Below are positions 7,948 to 15,221 of a DNA stretch of 23,999 nucleotides, in pieces (within the stretch, counting starts at the first letter, position 1; the number at the start of each line of letters is the position of its first letter). The notes under the pieces are model-generated. The model was not told where the DNA came from. It saw nothing but the letters and a program-made list of their open reading frames with translations, and made no database searches. The position numbers and the translations under genes are program-made. The DNA lies in the NCBI GenBank assembly GCA_040881505.1, contig JBBEDC010000033.1:1-23999 (forward strand). Direction: 5' to 3'. This stretch comes from JBBEDC01 sp040881505 (GTDB lineage Bacteria > Patescibacteriota > Andersenbacteria > UBA10190).

Positions 7948-8508
7948 TTACGTAGACTTAACCTTGAGCTTGCGGGTAACTGCAGTGTTGGCTTTCGGAA
8001 TACGGATCGTGAGGACTCCGTTTTTGATCTTGGCCTCTGCCCTATCTGCATCAATTTCAATCGGGAGAATAATTGAGCGGGAAAATGTACCCCAGTAACA
8101 TTCCTGATAGAAGTAATCCTCATTGTCTACATCGTACTGCTGCCTCCGCTCGCCGCGGATTGTAACCATGTCATTGGTAATAGACACATCAAGATCATCA
8201 GGCGCTACTCCAGCAATCGTGCTCTGGATAATCATGTTTTCGTCATCCTGAAATACATCGACTGTCAGCTGCCCTTCTTGCTCTTCCGTCCCGGCGTATC
8301 CAGCCGTCTCGTCAGAGTAGTCATGATCCATTTCAACTTCGGTTTCATCCATCACCTCATCAACCTCTTGCTCGGAAAAGGTTGGTTCATAGGCTTCTTC
8401 TTGGGTTAACAACTCGTCCTCATGCTGATCGTCGTCATCATGATCGGCTGGAGTTAAGACGCGAGCCCCAGTGAGGCGTTCAAAGAAACTTCGTGGTTCT
8501 TGTGGCAT
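7948..8508 (-). CDS. Small heat-shock protein (Hsp20/alpha-crystallin) with acidic N-terminal extension
   Basis: The 186-aa protein has an alpha-crystallin domain from about residue 79 to 174: 'GQLTVDVFQDDENMIIQSTIAGV', 'DLDVSITNDMVTIRGERR', 'FYQECYWGTFSRSIILP' and the closing 'A-x-x-x-NGVLTIRIPK' motif. It is an ATP-independent holdase that prevents aggregation of unfolded protein. Before the domain is a strongly acidic stretch (about residues 22-78), much richer in Asp and Glu than usual sHSP N-terminal arms. The short C-terminal tail 'KLKVKS' lacks an obvious I-x-I motif. The gene has its own terminator downstream. Possible -10 boxes (TACTAT, 8 nt from the ATG) are weak, and I see no CIRCE element. 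Confidence 0.9.
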   Translation of the reverse strand: MPQEPRSFFERLTGARVLTPADHDDDDQHEDELLTQEEAYEPTFSEQEVDEVMDETEVEMDHDYSDETAGYAGTEEQEGQLTVDVFQDDENMIIQSTIAGVAPDDLDVSITNDMVTIRGERRQQYDVDNEDYFYQECYWGTFSRSIILPIEIDADRAEAKIKNGVLTIRIPKANTAVTRKLKVKST

Positions 8509-8563
8509 AGCACTTAATAGTACAAATGTAGCAAAAAATTGTTGCTCCTACTATACCACAAAC

Positions 8564-11146
8564 TTATTCCAACAGCGACAAGCTCCTGTTGATTTCTTCT
8601 AGACGCGTTTGTGACTGAGCTAGAGTGGCTTCCTTTTCTTGAATAACGGTTTGGGGAGCCTTGGCTCGCATACCCTCTAAAGTCTTAGTTTGGACAGTTA
8701 CGGAAGACTGGAGCGCTTGCCCCTCTTGCTGCAGCTTTGCTCGAGCGGCTGCCACGCTCTCCTCTGTAATATATTCTGATCCAATCGCAACCGTACCACC
8801 GGCAGGCAGTGGAAATTGCCGCATCGCTTTTGAGATCGAATCTGTCCACTGCACTTGAGCCATCTTGGCCGCGGCCATTGGAGCAAACACCGACTCTGCT
8901 ACATATGCGTCGACTTCAGCGCCCGGCTGTATTTTCAAGAGCGTTCGCGCGCTGCGAATTGTCTCAACTACATGTTGGAAATATTGCATCGCCTCATGAA
9001 CATCCCCTGCTTGATCAACTGCTGCCTGTGGCCACTTGCTAGTGGCAATAAAGGCCTCCTGCCCGAAATGCTTCCACAACACTTCAGTAACATGCGGCAT
9101 ATATGGGTGAAGCAGTTGAAGCGTTTGAGTAAATATGCGTTTAGCTACGACAGTTGATCCTTCAACTTTCAATACTTCCATATACCAGTCTGCAAAGTCT
9201 TTCCAAACAAAGTCATGAATCACATGCGCTGCTTCTCCGAATCGGTATTGCTCAAACAGCTGGGTCACCTGCGTTGCAACTTCTCCACTCCGCGCTTCAA
9301 TCCAACTATCAGCAACCGTAGGAGTATCGGATTCTTCCAAGGAATCGAGTAACCTGGCAATATTCCACACCTTATTCCCAAAGTTGCGAGCTGCTTTTAT
9401 CGCATTCTCGTCAAACTTCATGGCCTGTTGATCAAAGCTCATCTGATAAATCAACCCAAAGCGCGTAGCGTCAGCTCCGTATTGATCTATCAGGTCCAGC
9501 GGATCAATACCAGTTCCCAAGCTCTTGCTCATGCGCTGACCTGTCTTCGCTAACACGGTTGGATAGATGAACACCTCGTGAAATGGGATACGATCTGCTT
9601 GCTCAGGCCGTTCAAATTTTGTGTCCTTTAACAGTTCCAACCCCGAAAACATCATCCGTGCTACCCAGAGATATAGAATATCCCGTCCGGTAACAAGAAC
9701 TGATGTTGGATAAAAGGCTTTGAGATCCGGCGTTTGGTTCGGCCAGCCGAGGGTCGCAAATGGCCATAATGCCGAAGAGAACCAAGTATCCAGAACATCC
9801 GGATCCTGTTCCCACTCCCCTTCGGGCTTCTCGGCAGACACAACAAAGTTTCCTTCCTCGCTGTTAGTGCCTCGCGTGCCCGGTTTCCACCACACGGGAA
9901 TGCGATGCCCCAACCAGATCTGACGACTAATTGTCCAGTCATGGACATCCTGCATCCACTGAAGAAAATGCTTTTTCCAGCGCGTGGGAACAAACTTCAC
10001 GAGTTCGTTTTCGGCCACTTCGATTGTCTCAGTCTTCAACTTACCCATATCGACAAACCACTGACGCGAGATCAAGGGCTCAATTCCGGTACCACAGCGC
10101 TCACACACTGAAGCTTTATGGCTGTAATCTTCTTCTTGCACTACCACCTTCTGCTCCCGCAGGGCCTCTACTATCGCCTTGCGCGCTTCTTTCACAGTCA
10201 TTCCCGCAAATGATCCAGCTGCATCGGTCATGCGGCCATCTTCCCCAACAACATTTATGATCTGCAGCTTGTGAGTTTCCCCGAGCTGCGCATCGAGTGA
10301 ATCATGAGCTGGGGTAACCTTTACCGCTCCAGTTCCAAATGATGGTTCAATTCGCTCGTCAGCAATGACAGGAACCTCTCGATCTACAAGCGGAACGCGA
10401 ACTACCTTGCCAATACTATCTTTGTATCGCTCATCGTCCGGATGAACCGCAACAGCAGTATCTCCCAGCATTGTTTCCGGACGCGTGGTCGCCACGTCAA
10501 TAAAGCCGGATCCATCTACGAACGAGTACCGCAGTGTTACCAAACGCGTTGAGCGCTGCTCGTGCTGTATTTCAAGATCAGAAACAACAGACTCACAGTG
10601 CGGGCACCAATTAACCATGCGATTGCCGCGATAAATGAAACCCTTCTCGTGATACTGCACAAATGCTTCCTGGACGGCCTGGTAGTATTCTGCATCCATC
10701 GTAAATCGCTGCCTTGTCCAGTCACAGGAACAGCCCAGCCGCTTCATCTGATGCAAGATAACGGCGCCAGTGTCCTCGTACCAGCTTTGAGCGCGCCTGA
10801 GGAATGCCTCTCGGCCAATTTGCTGCCGAGACACCCCTTCATCTGTCAGCTGTTTTTCTAACACGCGATTTGTAGCAATGGCGGCGTGATCGGTTCCCGG
10901 GAGCCACAACACAGGCTCCCCGAGCATGCGATGATAGCGGACAAGCATGTCCATAATCGTATCCTGCAAGGCATGGCCCATATGCAAGCTACCCGTAATA
11001 TTTGGAGGCGGCAGCATGATCACAAATGGCTGTTTTCCCTCATCTAAGGCCCGTTGATCCGGCTGAAATATTCCCGCAGCTTCCCAAGCCGCATATACAT
11101 CAGTTTCGTGCATTTTCGGATCGTATTGTTTTGAAAGCTCAGACAT
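8564..11146 (-). CDS. valS: Valyl-tRNA synthetase
   Basis: This 860-aa class I enzyme charges tRNA-Val. The open frame extends 83 codons further upstream, but that part is unlike ValRS and the ATG at 11146 ('MSELSKQYDP') gives the normal N-terminus. 'PPPNITGSLHMGHA' holds the HIGH signature (HMGH, 55-58). 'TTRPETMLGDTAV' (220-232) is in the CP1 editing domain that hydrolyses Thr-tRNA-Val. Zinc-type cysteines occur as C181-x2-C184 and C348-x2-C351. The KMSKS loop is RMSKS (538-542). 'DVLDTWFSSALWPF' is diagnostic of ValRS. The C-terminus is the coiled-coil tRNA arm ('KAPQTVIQEKEATL'). It lies 55 bp upstream of hsp20. Confidence 0.96.
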   Translation of the reverse strand: MSELSKQYDPKMHETDVYAAWEAAGIFQPDQRALDEGKQPFVIMLPPPNITGSLHMGHALQDTIMDMLVRYHRMLGEPVLWLPGTDHAAIATNRVLEKQLTDEGVSRQQIGREAFLRRAQSWYEDTGAVILHQMKRLGCSCDWTRQRFTMDAEYYQAVQEAFVQYHEKGFIYRGNRMVNWCPHCESVVSDLEIQHEQRSTRLVTLRYSFVDGSGFIDVATTRPETMLGDTAVAVHPDDERYKDSIGKVVRVPLVDREVPVIADERIEPSFGTGAVKVTPAHDSLDAQLGETHKLQIINVVGEDGRMTDAAGSFAGMTVKEARKAIVEALREQKVVVQEEDYSHKASVCERCGTGIEPLISRQWFVDMGKLKTETIEVAENELVKFVPTRWKKHFLQWMQDVHDWTISRQIWLGHRIPVWWKPGTRGTNSEEGNFVVSAEKPEGEWEQDPDVLDTWFSSALWPFATLGWPNQTPDLKAFYPTSVLVTGRDILYLWVARMMFSGLELLKDTKFERPEQADRIPFHEVFIYPTVLAKTGQRMSKSLGTGIDPLDLIDQYGADATRFGLIYQMSFDQQAMKFDENAIKAARNFGNKVWNIARLLDSLEESDTPTVADSWIEARSGEVATQVTQLFEQYRFGEAAHVIHDFVWKDFADWYMEVLKVEGSTVVAKRIFTQTLQLLHPYMPHVTEVLWKHFGQEAFIATSKWPQAAVDQAGDVHEAMQYFQHVVETIRSARTLLKIQPGAEVDAYVAESVFAPMAAAKMAQVQWTDSISKAMRQFPLPAGGTVAIGSEYITEESVAAARAKLQQEGQALQSSVTVQTKTLEGMRAKAPQTVIQEKEATLAQSQTRLEEINRSLSLLE

Positions 11147-11198
11147 AAATATAGGCAAATCGTAGCGTAAAATGGCAGAAAAGGCGAAATGTGCAGCT

Positions 11199-11226
11199 AT
11201 TATGACCCGAATGGATGAAAAATCAA
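11199..11226 (-). promoter_or_regulatory. Putative valS promoter
   Basis: TTGATT (11221-11226), a 16-bp spacer and CATAAT (11199-11204) read toward valS and would give a 5' leader of about 45 nt. There is no strong Shine-Dalgarno site before the ATG. Confidence 0.45.
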
Positions 11227-11362
11227 CGTGGCGCACAATTACCGAACGAGGTATTCTGTGTTTTAGATGTCGTACTCGATCGCTATAGGACCCCTCCAGA
11301 TTATTCACGACACAGCGGCGCCACCGCGCAGCTGTAGCTGTAGCGAGGCGCACAAAAAATGT

Positions 11363-11719
11363 ATGCCTTCGTTTGTGTATAGCGTTTCTGGACAAGTTGG
11401 ATTCCGCAGTGCCTTAGGCCACCTTGTCGAGTGTAACAAGAAAGAATGTATCAGCCTGCGCAAGGACGTGAAGCAAGGAATGCATGCGAAGCTTGACTGG
11501 CTATTTCACGAGAGCGTGTTGCTCGGGTGCGTTCAGGTTCAGCCATTTTTGTACAAAGCTAAAAAAGCTGTCGACTTGCGCCAACAGAAGCATTTTAATA
11601 CCGTTGCCTCTCACTTAGCTCAGTGCCCACAAGAGGCATGCGCCCGCCTTCGTCGATCTCTCCTGCTTGCAGTGCGAGACCAGGTAAGCCCTGCTGCGAA
11701 AAACCCAAGCTTCGGTTAA
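11363..11719 (+). CDS. Unknown protein with two H-x3-C-x4-C modules
   Basis: I do not recognise this gene. From the ATG at 11363 it encodes 118 residues; the frame is open back to 11267, which would add 32 residues. What supports coding is an internal repeat: 'HLVECNKKECISLRK' (20-34) and 'HLAQCPQEACARLRR' (84-98) share H-L-x2-C-x4-C-x2-LR. Four Cys and two His in matched positions suggest metal binding. The pattern is close to, but not the same as, the H-x3-C-x2-C of anti-sigma zinc fingers (ZAS/zf-HC2). There is no signal peptide or membrane segment. The gene is convergent with tsaD and the two stop codons share the bases TTAA. A purine-rich GAGG lies 14 nt before the ATG, which is rather far. 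Confidence 0.6.
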   Translation: MPSFVYSVSGQVGFRSALGHLVECNKKECISLRKDVKQGMHAKLDWLFHESVLLGCVQVQPFLYKAKKAVDLRQQKHFNTVASHLAQCPQEACARLRRSLLLAVRDQVSPAAKNPSFG

Positions 11720-12768
11720 ACAAACGATTCGATTGATATCCGAGCACTCGGTTCAACCGTGTTCCATTGTTGAACACGGCCTGCTTCATATGCAAGCACT
11801 CCACTCATTCCTATCATAGCTCCGTTGTCACCGCATAAATGCGTAGGAGCTATACGCAGCTCAACATCCAGCTCGCCGGCTGCAACAACTAACTCTTCCC
11901 TCAATCTCTTATTCGCCGCTACCCCGCCGGCAAGCAGCACTGTCGCGTACTTTTTCGCAGCTAGCGCTTGCTTTACCTTGGCAATAAGTGAATCAATTAC
12001 TGCTTGCTGAAAAGAAGCGGCGATATCAGTTTTTTGCTGCTCGAACGTTACTCGATCCAGTCCACGAATGGTATATAGCACTGATGTTTTAAGTCCTGAA
12101 TAGCTAAAATCAAGGTCGCCAGAATTGATCATTGGACGTGGAAATTGATATGCCGCACTGCTTCCCTGCTCAGCTAATTCACTAATTTGAGGGCCTCCGG
12201 GATACGGCAGCTCTAACATCCGCGCCACCTTATCAAACACCTCTCCCGCTGCATCGTCTCGAGTTGTGCCAATAATCTTGTATTGCAAGTGTCCGGCTAC
12301 CTCAATGAGCATGGTGTGCCCACCGGAGACGATTAGGGCTAGAGCTGGAAAGTCCTGCTTTGAGCCGTCAGATCGCTCTAGCAAGGCAGAGTATACATGC
12401 CCTTCGAGATGATGAACGGGCACGATTGGCTTATCCCACGCATATGCCAAGCTTCGAGCCGCTTGTACCCCGATTGCTAGTGCTGGCATCAGACCAGGTC
12501 CGACCGTAACCGCAATAGCATCCAGCGCCTCCCCTGATATCCCTGCGTCCCCCAGAGCTTTTTCTACGAGCGGTCGAATCACGCGTACGTGTTCGCGCGC
12601 AGCGACCTCCGGCACCACTCCCCCCGTTTCTTTGTGGATATTTATCTGGGACGCCACCTCCTCAGACATTACCTGTATTGAATCTTCCACCTTGCGCACA
12701 ACCGCAATGCCTGTTTCGTCACAGGAGGTCTCAATTGCTAAGACGGTTGTCGTTTTTTCCTCATTCAT
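11716..12768 (-). CDS. tsaD: tRNA N6-threonylcarbamoyladenosine transferase (TsaD)
   Basis: This 350-aa Kae1/TsaD protein transfers the threonylcarbamoyl group onto A37 of ANN-decoding tRNAs. 'AIETSCDETG' (11-20) opens the ASKHA fold. The metal ligands are His120 and His124 in 'VHHLEGH', with Asp314 in 'CGDNGAMIG'. 'ETGGVVPEVAAREH' and 'SGGHTMLIEV' are further family motifs. Length is normal. TsaB, TsaC and TsaE are not in the window. It is divergent from the YdjM-like gene; a -35-like TCGACA and a weak -10-like TAGGGT end 6 nt before its ATG. Its 3' end shares TTAA with the convergent small gene, so there is no room for a terminator. Confidence 0.96.
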   Translation of the reverse strand: MNEEKTTTVLAIETSCDETGIAVVRKVEDSIQVMSEEVASQINIHKETGGVVPEVAAREHVRVIRPLVEKALGDAGISGEALDAIAVTVGPGLMPALAIGVQAARSLAYAWDKPIVPVHHLEGHVYSALLERSDGSKQDFPALALIVSGGHTMLIEVAGHLQYKIIGTTRDDAAGEVFDKVARMLELPYPGGPQISELAEQGSSAAYQFPRPMINSGDLDFSYSGLKTSVLYTIRGLDRVTFEQQKTDIAASFQQAVIDSLIAKVKQALAAKKYATVLLAGGVAANKRLREELVVAAGELDVELRIAPTHLCGDNGAMIGMSGVLAYEAGRVQQWNTVEPSARISIESFV

Positions 12769-12774
12769 CCCTCT

Positions 12775-12803
12775 ACCCTAGGGGGATTGCCGATAATTGT
12801 CGA
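12775..12803 (-). promoter_or_regulatory. Putative tsaD promoter
   Basis: TCGACA (12798-12803), exactly 17 bp, TAGGGT (12775-12780), then 6 nt to the ATG. The -35 is good and the -10 is poor. Confidence 0.35.
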
Positions 12804-12810
12804 TACATAG

Positions 12811-12819
12811 TGCTAGTAT
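12811..12819 (+). promoter_or_regulatory. Extended -10 element of the YdjM-like gene
   Basis: TGC followed directly by TAGTAT forms an extended -10 (TGn-hexamer) that ends 6 nt before the ATG at 12826. It overlaps the divergent region of tsaD. No -35 is needed for extended -10 promoters and none is obvious. Confidence 0.4.
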
Positions 12820-12825
12820 TAACAC

Positions 12826-13392
12826 ATGCTCGGAACTACCCATCAGTTGATTGCGCTCCTGGCCGCCCTATGGCTCGCTACGCTCTACCCTGTACACCTG
12901 GGCCCTATCCTGGGCACCATCGCCGTTATTGCCGTTATGATTGGCGCTCTTACTCCTGACCTAGACCAACCAGCAGCGAACCTGTGGCGCCGGATGTTGG
13001 CCGGTAGGGCTATCGGCAATATCTTCCAGATGTTTTCCGGCGGTCACCGCCATTTAACACATTCGTTCATCGGAATTATTGGAATCGCTCTGCTACTACG
13101 CTGGAGCATCCATACATTCGTACACCCTAATTTCGTTCCTGAGGCCACTATCTTGTGGTACGCCTACATGATCGGCTACATTAGTCACCCTATCGCCGAT
13201 ACTCTTACCGACCTAGGCGTCCCCTGGTTTTGGCCTTTCCCTCTTCAAATTAAAATTCCGCCAGGGTCCCGCGCTCTGCGCGTTACAACCGGTAGCTTTG
13301 TTGAAACAATTCTGTTTCGGGTCGGTATTGTCATTGCCGCCACCCTTATTTTACGGACTCACTGGGAAACAATCTGGATAATGTTTAAATGA
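12826..13392 (+). CDS. YdjM/DUF457-type membrane-bound metal-dependent hydrolase
   Basis: The 188-aa protein is an integral membrane protein with about four hydrophobic segments (8-20, 27-42, 80-91, 163-176). Putative metal ligands are in membrane-proximal loops: His6 in 'GTTHQ', Asp45 and Asp47 in 'ALTPDLDQP', the cluster His74/His76/His79 in 'GGHRHLTHS', and His121/Asp125 in 'SHPIADTLTD'. This arrangement is characteristic of the YdjM family, which is LexA-regulated in E. coli and of uncertain substrate. 'GVPWFWPF' is also typical. The gene stands alone, divergent from tsaD and convergent with the exchanger gene, its stop only 4 bp from the latter's stop. Confidence 0.88.
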   Translation: MLGTTHQLIALLAALWLATLYPVHLGPILGTIAVIAVMIGALTPDLDQPAANLWRRMLAGRAIGNIFQMFSGGHRHLTHSFIGIIGIALLLRWSIHTFVHPNFVPEATILWYAYMIGYISHPIADTLTDLGVPWFWPFPLQIKIPPGSRALRVTTGSFVETILFRVGIVIAATLILRTHWETIWIMFK

Positions 13393-13396
13393 AAAC

Positions 13397-14365
13397 TTAT
13401 CCTTGCCAGATACGAAATGCGATATAGGCTAGGTAAAGCACGACAAATACTATTCCCTGATTGCGTTGCAGCATATGTTTTTTACCCACAAACATCACCA
13501 GAAACAACAGCAATGAAGCTACAATCGTCACTCCAACATCGATATTAATGTCGGGTCCTACCGGTAATGGACGGATGACGCTGGTGATGCCGAGAATAAA
13601 GAAAATATTAAAAATGTTTGATCCTACTACATTTCCAACTGCTATATCGACTTTTTTACGATACGCAGCCACAGCCGAGGTCGCCAGTTCCGGTAAGGAT
13701 GTTCCTAGAGCAACGACAGTTAAACCAATAAGTCCTTCCGTCACTCCAAATGATTGAGCGAGTGCAACGGCACTGGTAACGATAAGCTGTCCGCCAATAA
13801 CTAACCCTGCAATTCCTCCTACAACTCGAGATACGGAAGATCCAACGCTGCGTACAATCGTATTGTCGTTTTCTTCAGCGTCTCCCGTTGTTCTGCTAAT
13901 ACCATATGAGTAATACAGAAAGATGATAAAGAAAAAGAGCATAATTAGTCCATCTGCTCGACTCAAGATGGATGATGGTTCTCCTTCAAGCAACGTATCG
14001 TTCACCAACACAAACAGCACCACTGCGGCTAAGAGAGATAAAGGAATCTCCTTCCACACTGTCCCCTTTTTGACAATGAGGGGGAAAATAGCAGCTGAGA
14101 CACCTAGAATAAGGAAGGTATTGGCAATGTTGCTTCCGACTACGTTTCCAATTGCCAGATCGTAACTTCCGGAAAGGGCCGATAAAATGTTAACTACCAG
14201 CTCGGGAGCTGAAGTACCGAAGGAGACGATAATGAGTCCAATGACGATTTCCCGAATGCCAAAACGCTTAGCAAGAGACGCTGCTCCCTCCACCAAAAAA
14301 TCAGCGCTCTTTATTAATGCTGCAAGACCAAGGGTTAAAATTAAAAGACTGAGTAAAAGTGACAT
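13397..14365 (-). CDS. Na+/Ca2+ (cation/calcium) exchanger, YrbG/CaxA type
   Basis: This 322-aa polytopic membrane antiporter has the two inverted alpha-repeats of the CaCA superfamily. Repeat 1 is 'SFGTSAPELVV' (48-58) with 'GNVVGSNIANTFLILG' (73-88). Repeat 2 is 'ALGTSLPELAT' (219-229) with 'GNVVGSNIFNIFFILG' (244-259). The Glu in each GTS-x-PEL and the Asn in GSN-I coordinate Ca2+ in known exchangers. About ten hydrophobic helices are visible, with a charged loop around residues 158-172. It would export Ca2+ using Na+ or H+. A TATACT box lies 7 nt before the ATG, so it appears to be its own transcription unit. Confidence 0.94.
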   Translation of the reverse strand: MSLLLSLLILTLGLAALIKSADFLVEGAASLAKRFGIREIVIGLIIVSFGTSAPELVVNILSALSGSYDLAIGNVVGSNIANTFLILGVSAAIFPLIVKKGTVWKEIPLSLLAAVVLFVLVNDTLLEGEPSSILSRADGLIMLFFFIIFLYYSYGISRTTGDAEENDNTIVRSVGSSVSRVVGGIAGLVIGGQLIVTSAVALAQSFGVTEGLIGLTVVALGTSLPELATSAVAAYRKKVDIAVGNVVGSNIFNIFFILGITSVIRPLPVGPDINIDVGVTIVASLLLFLVMFVGKKHMLQRNQGIVFVVLYLAYIAFRIWQG

Positions 14366-14372
14366 AGTTATG

Positions 14373-14378
14373 AGTATA
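14373..14378 (-). promoter_or_regulatory. -10 box (TATACT) of the exchanger gene
   Basis: TATACT ends 7 nt before the ATG at 14365. The upstream region is AT-rich without a clear -35. Confidence 0.45.
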
Positions 14379-14462
14379 CTGGAAACTAGTCCTATTAATA
14401 TACGTCGTGGTCGCCTATGTCATGGAAGTAAACCATGCCACTCAAAAACAATCATGTGTGAT

Positions 14463-14651
14463 TTACCGTAAATCCTTTAAAGAACGAAGCTCTTTACCCC
14501 TTCCTACCGCAATTTCAGCCTGACTGCCTCGCAACCCCCTGAGTCGTTCTCTCTCTTCGCGGTCACGCAAAAAATACCGGATATATTCACTAACCGAAGC
14601 ATATCCTTTATCCTTGGCCCGCAATCCCCTGAATATACCCCTGAACCTCAT
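14463..14651 (-). CDS. Orphan ribbon-helix-helix (antitoxin-like) protein, possibly N-terminally truncated
   Basis: From the ATG at 14651 this is 62 aa. 'LRAKDKGYASVSEYIRYFLRDREER' is the second half of a CopG/ParD-like ribbon-helix-helix domain (GYxSxSEYIR is its hallmark), and the C-terminus 'GRGKELRSLKDLR' is the usual antitoxin tail. The N-terminal beta strand is missing from the ATG-started product. The frame continues upstream as '...NFCLSPIS' up to the 3' end of the tRNA gene, with no normal start codon. No toxin gene follows; the next gene downstream is the exchanger. It may be a decaying or tRNA-adjacent rearranged antitoxin. It could be cotranscribed with tRNA-Glu, whose end is 26 nt upstream. 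Confidence 0.6.
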   Translation of the reverse strand: MRFRGIFRGLRAKDKGYASVSEYIRYFLRDREERERLRGLRGSQAEIAVGRGKELRSLKDLR

Positions 14652-14677
14652 AGAAATTGGTGATAAGCAAAAATTAG

Positions 14678-14749
14678 TAGCCCCACGGGGAATCGAACCC
14701 CGATTTGCAGAGTGAAAATCTACCGTCCTAGCCGTTAGACGATGGGGCC
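14678..14749 (-). tRNA. tRNA-Glu (anticodon UUC)
   Basis: The 72-nt gene folds as a cloverleaf: acceptor GGCCCCA/TGGGGCT with a G1-U72 wobble, discriminator A73, an anticodon stem GTAGA/TCTGC, loop TTTTCAC with anticodon TTC (14714-14716), and a T arm CGGGG-TTCGATT-CCCCG. The bases after position 73 are CTA, so the CCA end is not encoded and must be added by a CCA-adding enzyme. A promoter is present upstream and the orphan antitoxin-like gene follows closely. Confidence 0.97.
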
Positions 14750-14759
14750 ATGAGTAGAG

Positions 14760-14787
14760 AGTATAGTCAAAATAGTGAAAATTACAA
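14760..14787 (-). promoter_or_regulatory. tRNA-Glu promoter
   Basis: TTGTAA (14782-14787), a 16-bp spacer and TATACT (14760-14765), with the tRNA 5' end 11 nt downstream of the -10 box. Confidence 0.6.
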
Positions 14788-14796
14788 CCACTATAT

Positions 14797-14828
14797 AAAA
14801 AATCCGCGTAGCTGTAGGGCTTACGCGG
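14797..14828 (-). terminator. Rho-independent terminator after the 90-aa unknown gene
   Basis: The minus strand has a stem CCGCGTA/TACGCGG (14822-14828 with 14804-14810), with further GC pairs inside, followed by six T. It starts 7 nt after the stop of the 90-aa gene and separates it from tRNA-Glu. Confidence 0.8.
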
Positions 14829-14835
14829 GATATCT

Positions 14836-15108
14836 TCACGGCTTTTTCTTCTCCACCTCGAGCAGGGGAGCCAGTCGTGCAAGGTAGTGATCAACCAAGA
14901 CCCGATCGGCATTCTCAGTCTGATGCCAGCAGTCTGAGTCGAGCAGTTCTTTTCGGCGACTTTTCAGCTGTGCCAGCGTCGCCTTAATCAGAATCCTGTT
15001 TTTCTCCCTGGCAATATCCAAGGACTCCCACTGGATACACCTGCACTCCTCAATGATTGAACTGTGTGGGAAGCTTCCTGCCTCACCATAACCGCTTGGT
15101 GCGATCAT
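14836..15108 (-). CDS. Unknown 90-aa soluble protein
   Basis: I do not recognise this gene. The ATG at 15108 is preceded by GGGAG (15116-15120) at 7-nt spacing, a good Shine-Dalgarno site, and the gene is followed at once by a strong terminator; both favour a real gene. The product is hydrophilic, with a helical centre 'SLDIAREKNRILIKATLAQLKSRRKELLDS' and a basic 'EVEKKKP' tail. There is no signal peptide or membrane segment. Two cysteines near the start ('EECRCIQW') could bind metal but there is no full motif. It follows vanW after 113 bp on the same strand. Its clear ribosome-binding site sets it apart from most genes in the window. Confidence 0.6.
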   Translation of the reverse strand: MIAPSGYGEAGSFPHSSIIEECRCIQWESLDIAREKNRILIKATLAQLKSRRKELLDSDCWHQTENADRVLVDHYLARLAPLLEVEKKKP

Positions 15109-15133
15109 GCGAAGTCTCCCAAAAAGAGCCAAG

Positions 15134-15169
15134 GTGCCTATCTCGAACGAGTAGGGCCACCATAGGCAC
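15134..15169 (-). repeat. Inverted repeat/hairpin between vanW and the 90-aa gene
   Basis: GTGCCTAT (15134-15141) is complementary to ATAGGCAC (15162-15169), an 8-bp stem with a 20-nt loop that itself holds CTC-GAAC-GAG. A short T run follows about 8 nt later on the minus strand. It may be a weak terminator of vanW or a structured 5' leader of the next gene. Confidence 0.45.
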
Positions 15170-15221
15170 TCTGGACCAAAAGCACCAGGATGTTTTGTAG
15201 CAATTGACTGACGTTTCCCCT

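Noticed and set aside
11147..11395. 83-codon N-terminal extension of valS
   Set aside because: The residues do not resemble ValRS, and the ATG at 11146 gives the family N-terminus with a promoter inside the supposed extension.
14463..14912. A 149-aa frame that reads through the tRNA-Glu gene
   Set aside because: The upstream half overlaps the tRNA and the terminator; only the last 62 codons carry a protein signature.
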